A stretch of 14,679 nucleotides of DNA, from NCBI GenBank assembly GCA_025458585.1, contig JALOSD010000068.1, positions 1 to 14,679 of the forward strand, given 5' to 3'. Within the stretch, counting starts at the first letter, position 1. Every line of letters begins with the position of its first letter. The translations under genes were made by a program, and so were the position numbers. Source of the stretch: Burkholderiaceae bacterium. Its GTDB lineage: Bacteria; Pseudomonadota; Gammaproteobacteria; Burkholderiales; Burkholderiaceae_C. Shown here one piece after another: positions 1 to 4,887 of this stretch. The notes below the pieces were generated by a model, which had not been told where the DNA came from, made no database searches, and worked only from the letters and a program-made list of their open reading frames with translations.

Positions 1-944
1 TCGGCGGCTTCGGGCTGGGCGAGGGAGTAGCGCAGCATCATGGCAGCGGACAAGATTGTAGCGAGCGGGTTGGCAACACCCTTGCCGGCGATGTCGGGCG
101 CGCTGCCATGGCTCGGCTCGTACAACCCCTTGTTGTTCGCGTCGAGCGACGCTGACGGCAGCATGCCGATCGAGCCCGTCAGCATCGCCGCCTCGTCGGA
201 GAGGATGTCGCCGAACATGTTGCCGGTGACGACGACGTCGAACGCCTTCGGCGCCTTCACGAGCTGCATCGCCGCGTTGTCGACATACATGTGCTCGAGC
301 GTCACGTCGGGGTACTGCGCGTGCACCTCGGTGACGACGTCCTTCCAGAACTGGAACGTCTCGAGCACGTTGGCCTTGTCGACGCTCGTCACCTTCCTGC
401 CGCGCTTCCTCGCCGCCTGGAACGCGACGTGCGCGATGCGCTCGATCTCCGGGCGGCTGTAGCGCATCGTGTCGAACGCCTCGTCGGCGCCGGCGAACGC
501 GCCGTCGGGCGCGGTACGGCGCCCGCGAGGCTGGCCGAAGTAGATGTCGCCGGTGAGTTCGCGGATGATCAGGATGTCGAGCCCCGCGACGAGCTCGGGC
601 TTCAGGCTCGACGCGTGCGTGAGCTGCGGGTAGCAGATCGCCGGGCGCAGGTTGGCGAACAGGCCCAGGTGCTTGCGCAGCCCGAGGATCGCCTGCTCCG
701 GGCGCAGGTGGCGTTCGAGCTTGTCGTACTTCCAGTCGCCCACCGCACCGAACAGGATCGCGTCGGCGGCCTTCGCGAGGTTCAGCGTCGATTCCGGCAG
801 CGGATGCCCGTGAGCCTCGTAGGCCGCACCGCCGACCGGCGCCGTCTCCATCTCGAGCGGCAGCTCGAGCGCCTCGAGCACCTTCACCGCCTCGGCGACG
901 ATCTCGGTGCCGATACCGTCGCCCGGCAGGATCGCGATCTTCAT
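1..944 (-). CDS. leuB: 3-isopropylmalate dehydrogenase (C-terminus cut by window edge)
   Basis: LeuB oxidises and decarboxylates 3-isopropylmalate to 2-oxoisocaproate using NAD+ and a divalent metal, in the cytoplasm. The first 314 residues are visible, starting MKIAILPGDGIG; family members are usually about 355-365 residues, so roughly the last 45 lie beyond the left edge. Family hallmarks are in order: IIREL with the substrate-binding arginine (about 129), GDIYFG with the catalytic tyrosine (136), SVDKANVLE with the catalytic lysine (190), YVDNAAMQL and FGDILSDEAA with metal-binding aspartates (222, 246, 250), and the dinucleotide-binding stretch EPSHGSAPDIAGKGVANP (276-293). The ATG is preceded by an AAGGAG-type ribosome binding site and lies 10 bp after the leuD stop, so it is the last visible gene of the leu operon. 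Identification is secure from family motifs and context. Confidence 0.97.
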   Translation of the reverse strand, partial: MKIAILPGDGIGTEIVAEAVKVLEALELPLEMETAPVGGAAYEAHGHPLPESTLNLAKAADAILFGAVGDWKYDKLERHLRPEQAILGLRKHLGLFANLRPAICYPQLTHASSLKPELVAGLDILIIRELTGDIYFGQPRGRRTAPDGAFAGADEAFDTMRYSRPEIERIAHVAFQAARKRGRKVTSVDKANVLETFQFWKDVVTEVHAQYPDVTLEHMYVDNAAMQLVKAPKAFDVVVTGNMFGDILSDEAAMLTGSIGMLPSASLDANNKGLYEPSHGSAPDIAGKGVANPLATILSAAMMLRYSLAQPEAA

Positions 945-954
945 GCTCTCTCCT

Positions 955-1605
955 TCAGGCGACCACGCGGTGCGCGAGCCACGGCATCTTCGCCAGCCGC
1001 TCGGCCTCGAAGGTGCGGATCTTGTCGGCGTGGCGCAGCGTCAGGCCGATGTCGTCCCAGCCGTTGAGCAGGCACTGCTTGCGGAAGGGCTGCACGTCGA
1101 ACGGCAGCTCGGCGCCGTCGGGCTTGACGACGACCTGTCGCGGCAGGTCGATCGTCAGCTCGTAGCCGGGGAACGCCGCCACGTCGTCGAACAGGCCCGC
1201 GACCTGCGACTCGGGCAGCACGACGGGCAGCAGCCCGTTCTTGAAGCAGTTGTTGAAGAAGATGTCGGCGAAGCTCGGTGCGATCAGTGCGCGGAAGCCG
1301 TACTGCTGGATCGCCCACGGCGCGTGCTCGCGGCTCGAGCCGCAGCCGAAGTTGCGGCGCGCGAGCAGGATCGACGCGCCCTGGTAGCGCGGCCGGTTGA
1401 GCACGAAGTCGGGGTTGGGCTTGCGCGCGGCCGGGTCCTGCCCGGGCTCGCCGCGGTCGAGGTAGCGCCACTCGTCGAACAGGTTCGGGCCGAAGCCCGA
1501 GCGCTTGATCGACTTCAGGAACTGCTTCGGGATGATCGCGTCGGTGTCGACGTTCTCGCGGTCGATCGGCGCGACCACGCCACGGTGCACGGTGAAGGCG
1601 TCCAT
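955..1605 (-). CDS. leuD: 3-isopropylmalate dehydratase small subunit
   Basis: LeuD is the small (swivel-domain) subunit of isopropylmalate isomerase. It pairs with LeuC to isomerise 2-isopropylmalate to 3-isopropylmalate. The protein has 216 residues, the normal bacterial length. It begins MDAFTVHRGVVAPIDRENVD, followed by TDAIIPKQFL (21-30), and carries the signature GCGSSREHAPWA (87-98) and the FADIFFNNCFKNGLLP segment. The start ATG lies 9 bp after the stop of the upstream lipoprotein gene; the ribosome binding site overlaps that stop, which suggests translational coupling. leuB follows after 10 bp. Nothing is missing or unusual in the protein. Confidence 0.97.
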   Translation of the reverse strand: MDAFTVHRGVVAPIDRENVDTDAIIPKQFLKSIKRSGFGPNLFDEWRYLDRGEPGQDPAARKPNPDFVLNRPRYQGASILLARRNFGCGSSREHAPWAIQQYGFRALIAPSFADIFFNNCFKNGLLPVVLPESQVAGLFDDVAAFPGYELTIDLPRQVVVKPDGAELPFDVQPFRKQCLLNGWDDIGLTLRHADKIRTFEAERLAKMPWLAHRVVA

Positions 1606-1611
1606 CGGGTG

Positions 1612-1617
1612 TCCTTA
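1612..1617 (-). promoter_or_regulatory. leuD ribosome binding site overlapping the upstream stop codon
   Basis: On the minus strand the sequence reads TAAGGA, six bases before the leuD ATG. Its first three bases are the TAA stop of the entericidin-like gene. Ribosomes finishing the lipoprotein would therefore stop directly on the leuD initiation site. The overlap is seen directly; coupling is inference. Confidence 0.6.
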
Positions 1618-1743
1618 TCGCTTCTTGGCGGCGCCCTGCAGCGCTTCGCCGGCCTTCTCGACGTCCTTGCCGATGCCTTCGAGCGTGTTGCAGCCGGCGA
1701 GCATCAGCAGCGCGGCGGCGACGACGGCGGTCCAGGCCTTCAT
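1615..1743 (-). CDS. Entericidin-like small lipoprotein
   Basis: This 42-residue open frame encodes MKAWTAVVAAALLMLAGCNT followed by a short polar, lysine- and glutamate-rich tail ending in KKR. It has a classic lipoprotein signal peptide: a charged N-terminus, a hydrophobic core and the lipobox LAGC with the lipidated cysteine at residue 18. The mature part (LEGIGKDVEKAGEALQGAAKK) matches the entericidin A/B (EcnAB) pattern of a small amphipathic membrane lipoprotein. In enterobacteria EcnA and EcnB are described as an antidote/toxin pair; only one copy is present here, so no toxin-antitoxin role should be assumed. A GGAGGA ribosome binding site precedes the ATG. It sits between leuC (17 bp) and leuD (9 bp), so it is probably transcribed with the leucine operon. 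I recall this placement from other Burkholderiales but have not checked it. Confidence 0.9.
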   Translation of the reverse strand: MKAWTAVVAAALLMLAGCNTLEGIGKDVEKAGEALQGAAKKR

Positions 1744-1760
1744 GCGCGTGTCCTCCGGGG

Positions 1761-3188
1761 TCAGGCGATGCGTCGGACGTCGACGAAATGGCCGGCGAGG
1801 GCGGCGGCGGCCGCCATTGCCGGGCTCACGAGGTGCGTGCGCCCGCCCGCCCCCTGCCGGCCCTCGAAATTGCGGTTGCTCGTGCTCGCGCAGCGCTCGC
1901 CGGGCTCGAGGCGGTCGGCGTTCATCGCCAGGCACATGCTGCAGCCCGGCTCGCGCCACTCGAAGCCGGCGGCGCGGAACACCTCGTGCAGCCCCTCGCG
2001 CTCGGCCTGCGCCTTGACCTGGCCGGAGCCGGGCACGACCATCGCCACCTTGACGTTGGCCGCCACGCGGCCGCCGACCTTGCGCACGACGGCGGCGGCG
2101 TCGCGCAGGTCCTCGATGCGGCTGTTGGTGCACGAGCCGATGAACACCTTGTCGATGCGGATGTCGGCGATCGGCTTGTTCGGCTCGAGGCCCATGTAGC
2201 GCAGCGCCGCTTCGATGGCGTTGCGCTTGTTGCCGTCCTTCTCCTTGTCGGGGTCGGGCACGCGGTCCTCGATCGAGACGACCATCTCGGGGCTCGTGCC
2301 CCACGTGACCTGCGGGCGGATCTGGCTCGCGTCGAGTTCGACGACGGCATCCCACCTGGCGTCGCGGTCCGACACCAGCGTGCGCCAGTAGGCGACGGCC
2401 TGCTCCCACTCGACCCCGGTCGGCGCGAACGGCCTCCCCTTGACGTACTCGATCGTCTTGTCGTCGACGGCGACGAGGCCGGCGCGCGCACCGGCCTCGA
2501 TCGCCATGTTGCACACCGTCATCCGCCCTTCCATGCTCAGCGCGCGGATCGCCGAGCCGCCGAACTCGATCGTGTAGCCGGTGCCGCCGGCGGTGCCGAT
2601 CCTGCCGATGATCGCGAGCACGATGTCCTTCGCGGTGCAGCCGCGCGGCAGCGTGCCCTCGACCCTGACGAGCATGTTCTTCGCCTTCTTCGCGAGCAGC
2701 GTCTGCGTCGCCAGCACGTGCTCGACCTCGCTGGTGCCGATGCCGTGCGCGAGCGCGCCGAACGCGCCGTGCGTGCTCGTGTGGCTGTCGCCGCACACCA
2801 CCGTCATGCCCGGCAGCGTCGCACCGTTCTCGGGCCCGATCACGTGCACGATGCCCTGGCGCTTGTCGAGGAACGGGAAGTACGCCGCCGCGCCGAAGGC
2901 CTTGATGTTGGCGTCGAGCGTGACGATCTGCTGGCGGCTGATCGGGTCGGCGATGCCGTCGTAGCCGAGCTCCCAGCCGGTGGTGGGCGTGTTGTGGTCC
3001 GCGGTGGCGACGATCGAGCTGACACGCCACGGCTTGCGACCGGCCAGGCGCAGGCCCTCGAAGGCCTGCGGGCTCGTCACCTCGTGCACGAGGTGGCGGT
3101 CGATGTAGAGGATGGCGGTGCCGTCGTCCTCGGTGTGGACGACGTGCTCGTCCCAGAGCTTGTCGTACAGCGTGCGGGCGGTGCTCAT
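1761..3188 (-). CDS. leuC: 3-isopropylmalate dehydratase large subunit
   Basis: LeuC is the large, [4Fe-4S]-containing subunit of isopropylmalate isomerase, of the aconitase superfamily, acting with LeuD in leucine synthesis. The protein has 475 residues, close to the usual 465-475. The chosen start gives MSTARTLYDKLWDEHVV, the standard family N-terminus; an upstream in-frame ATG at 3266 would add 26 residues unlike the family and would cross the promoter region. Cluster-ligand cysteines are visible at 353 (GSCTNS) and at 416 and 419 (PGCSMC). Substrate and structural motifs include DHNTPTT (64-70), CGDSHTSTHGAFGALAHGIGTSEVEHVLATQ (132-162) and FEGRQGAGGRTHLVSPAMAAAAA (441-463). No strong Shine-Dalgarno sequence precedes the ATG, unlike the downstream genes. 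It is the first gene of the leu operon and diverges from the SDR gene. Confidence 0.97.
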   Translation of the reverse strand: MSTARTLYDKLWDEHVVHTEDDGTAILYIDRHLVHEVTSPQAFEGLRLAGRKPWRVSSIVATADHNTPTTGWELGYDGIADPISRQQIVTLDANIKAFGAAAYFPFLDKRQGIVHVIGPENGATLPGMTVVCGDSHTSTHGAFGALAHGIGTSEVEHVLATQTLLAKKAKNMLVRVEGTLPRGCTAKDIVLAIIGRIGTAGGTGYTIEFGGSAIRALSMEGRMTVCNMAIEAGARAGLVAVDDKTIEYVKGRPFAPTGVEWEQAVAYWRTLVSDRDARWDAVVELDASQIRPQVTWGTSPEMVVSIEDRVPDPDKEKDGNKRNAIEAALRYMGLEPNKPIADIRIDKVFIGSCTNSRIEDLRDAAAVVRKVGGRVAANVKVAMVVPGSGQVKAQAEREGLHEVFRAAGFEWREPGCSMCLAMNADRLEPGERCASTSNRNFEGRQGAGGRTHLVSPAMAAAAALAGHFVDVRRIA

Positions 3189-3295
3189 TCGCGGGTCGTG
3201 GCAGGCGGTTCGCGGAAACCGCGTATTGTCGCAGCACGCCGGCGGCGTGCCGTCGCGCGGCGACAATGGCGACGCAACGCGCAGGAGACCCGACG
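3189..3295. promoter_or_regulatory. Divergent promoter region between leuC and the SDR gene
   Basis: This 107-bp gap must contain the start signals for leuC (minus) and probably the SDR gene (plus). It holds an 8-bp inverted pair, ATTGTCGC at 3225-3232 and GCGACAAT at 3260-3267. Each copy contains GACAAT read toward its own gene and could be a weak -10 box, giving leaders of roughly 20-30 bases. No convincing -35 box is seen at the right spacing. Three further inverted repeats lie here: GCGGTT/AACCGC (3205-3222, 6-base loop), GCACGCC/GGCGTGC (3234-3250, 3-base loop) and GTCGC/GCGAC (3252-3264, 3-base loop). These could be operators, transcript hairpins or GC-rich chance. I see no leucine-rich leader peptide that would support attenuation. 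Confidence 0.45.
3283..3288 (+). promoter_or_regulatory. Ribosome binding site that sets the SDR start
   Basis: AGGAGA lies seven bases before the ATG at 3296. The alternative in-frame ATG at 3266 has no such site and overlaps the putative -10 element, so 3296 is preferred. Confidence 0.65.
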
Positions 3296-4000
3296 ATGGA
3301 CTTCGCCGACAGGACCGTCATCGTGACCGGCGCCGCCGGCCACCTCGGGCGCGCCGTGGCGCGCCACTTTGCCGCGCGCGGCGCCGCGCTCGTGCTCGTC
3401 GACGTCGACCGCGACCGCCTCGCCGCGGCGCACGGCGCCGAGCACGACCGGCAGCTGTTCGCCCCGGCCGACCTGCGCGACGCGGCGCAGGCCGCTGCCG
3501 CGGCGCAGGCCGCGCTCGCGCGCTTCGGCCGCATCGACGTGCTCGCCAACGTCGCGGGCGGCTTCCGCATGGGCGAGGCGGTGCACGAGACGAGCGACGC
3601 CACGTGGGAGCTGCTGTTCGACCTCAACGCGCGCACGATGCTCCACATGTGCCGCGCCGTCGTGCCGGCGATGCTCGCCGCCGGCGGCGGGCGCGTCGTC
3701 AACGTCGGTGCCCACGGTGCGCTGCGCGGCGGCGCGCTGATGGGCGCCTACGCGGCGTCGAAGTCGGCGGTGATCCGGCTCACCGAGTCGATGTCGGCCG
3801 AGTTGCGCGAGCGCGGCATCGGCGTCAACTGCGTGCTGCCGACGATCCTCGACACGCCCGACAACCGCGCCGCGATGCCCGACGCCGATCCGGCGCGCTG
3901 GGTCGGCACCGACGCGCTCGCCGACGTGATCGGCTTCCTCGCCAGCGACGCCGCGCGCGCGGTGCACGGCGCCGCGGTGCCGGTGACCGGGCTCGTCTGA
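3296..4000 (+). CDS. Short-chain dehydrogenase/reductase family protein lacking the catalytic serine
   Basis: This 234-residue classical-type SDR has a Rossmann fold. Visible elements are the dinucleotide-binding TGAAGHLG (11-18), an aspartate after the second strand (LVDVD, about 36) that favours NAD(H) over NADP(H), NVAG (85-88) in place of the usual NNAG, the tetrad asparagine (N111, FDLNART), and the YxxxK active-site pair Y152 and K156 in AYAASK. The catalytic serine normally 13 residues before the tyrosine is alanine (A139, in NVGAHGALRG). The substrate is unknown. Oxidoreductase activity is uncertain, because Ser is normally needed to position the substrate carbonyl; H140 lies next to the position. 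It diverges from leuC and ends 31 bp before a convergent gene, so it is probably transcribed alone. Confidence 0.9.
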   Translation: MDFADRTVIVTGAAGHLGRAVARHFAARGAALVLVDVDRDRLAAAHGAEHDRQLFAPADLRDAAQAAAAAQAALARFGRIDVLANVAGGFRMGEAVHETSDATWELLFDLNARTMLHMCRAVVPAMLAAGGGRVVNVGAHGALRGGALMGAYAASKSAVIRLTESMSAELRERGIGVNCVLPTILDTPDNRAAMPDADPARWVGTDALADVIGFLASDAARAVHGAAVPVTGLV

Positions 4001-4031
4001 CGGCGCCGCACCGCGCGCACCGCCGCACGTC

Positions 4032-4796
4032 TCACGCCGGCTCGACGAACAGGTGGTCGGCGAGCAAGGTGACGTGGGTGAGCGGCACGAGCCCGCAGGC
4101 GTCGATCCCGCCCTGCTGCGCGACGGGCACGACGACGAGTTGCAGCGTCACCTCGGACGATGTCGCGCCGTCGAGCACGACGGTGTCCTCGTAGCGGTCG
4201 AAGGCGACGTACGCGAAGCGCACGAGAGCGTCCACCGACGGCGCGCGCCGGAACTCGCCGTAGGCGAAACGGTTCGGCGACACGTCGATCGCCCCGAGCA
4301 AGGTGCCGTCGACGCCGGCAGGCGCGCCGGTGTGCGGGTCGAACGCGACGGTGCCGCGGTACAGCCGCACGTGAGCCTGCGAGGCGCTGAGCACGCGGCG
4401 GCCGACGGCGTCGAGCGCAGCGTCCCAGATGCGAAGCGCCAGCCGGCCGCCGAAGCGGTACGCGCCGGGGGCGAGCGTCAGCGTCTGATAGAGCGCCGCC
4501 GGCGGGCCCGGCTCGGCATGCGCGGGCAGGCTGTCGTTCAGCCAGGCGACGCTCGCGCCGTGCCGCGCGCGCCGGGTGAGCGCGGCGGGGCAGGCCGCCG
4601 TGACGACGCCGCAGACCGGGCTGAACGCGGACGCGAGCCAGTCGGTCGGCCGGCGGAACGTGCCCCCCAGTGCTTCCGTGCGCTCGAAGCGGGGGTTGAG
4701 CAGCAGGTTCTCGCACACCGGCGGTGGCGAACGCAGCGCCAGCTCGGCGGCGAGGTTGAGCGTTCGGGAGGGCGTGACGGCGACGCCGTGGATCAT
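4032..4796 (-). CDS. Hypothetical beta-rich protein, possibly a carbohydrate-binding-like jellyroll
   Basis: I do not recognise the family. The start at 4796 is chosen because GGAG (minus strand, 4803-4806) lies six bases upstream; in-frame ATGs at 4808 and 4826 lack a clear ribosome binding site. The 254-residue product has balanced, protein-like composition and alternating hydrophobic stretches typical of beta strands. Near residue 30 it has NLLLNPRFE, then LYQTLTLAPGAYRFGGRLAL (102-121) and a C-terminal strand VTLLADHLFVEP. This order resembles CBM4/9-like or galactose-binding-like domains (NLLxNxxFE, later QTxTLxxGxYRF, closing strand). There is no signal peptide or membrane segment, so if it binds sugar it is probably cytoplasmic or exported by an unusual route. 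It lies 91 bp downstream of, and in the same direction as, the STAND regulator, which may control it or share its transcript. Coding status is fairly sure; function is not. Confidence 0.7.
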   Translation of the reverse strand: MIHGVAVTPSRTLNLAAELALRSPPPVCENLLLNPRFERTEALGGTFRRPTDWLASAFSPVCGVVTAACPAALTRRARHGASVAWLNDSLPAHAEPGPPAALYQTLTLAPGAYRFGGRLALRIWDAALDAVGRRVLSASQAHVRLYRGTVAFDPHTGAPAGVDGTLLGAIDVSPNRFAYGEFRRAPSVDALVRFAYVAFDRYEDTVVLDGATSSEVTLQLVVVPVAQQGGIDACGLVPLTHVTLLADHLFVEPA

Positions 4797-4887
4797 GGCG
4801 GACTCCATTGCAGGGCGCCCGGGCACGCCGACGGCGCGCCGCGAGAGCGTGTCCCGGCATCGTGCGCGCCGGCGTCCTACGGATCGC

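Noticed and set aside
3189..3266. Longer leuC start giving 26 extra N-terminal residues
   Set aside because: The extension does not match the LeuC family and would run through the divergent promoter region; MSTARTLYDKLWDEHVV is the standard N-terminus.
1615..3702. A long minus-strand frame that would fuse the small lipoprotein to about 650 upstream residues
   Set aside because: The upstream part is an out-of-frame shadow of leuC. The 42-residue reading with its own ribosome binding site and lipobox is the plausible gene.
4797..4887. Possible terminator between the regulator and the hypothetical gene (GGCGCGC/GCGCGCC inverted repeat)
   Set aside because: Seven-base GC-only arms with a loop of more than 20 bases and no following T-run are expected by chance in this composition.
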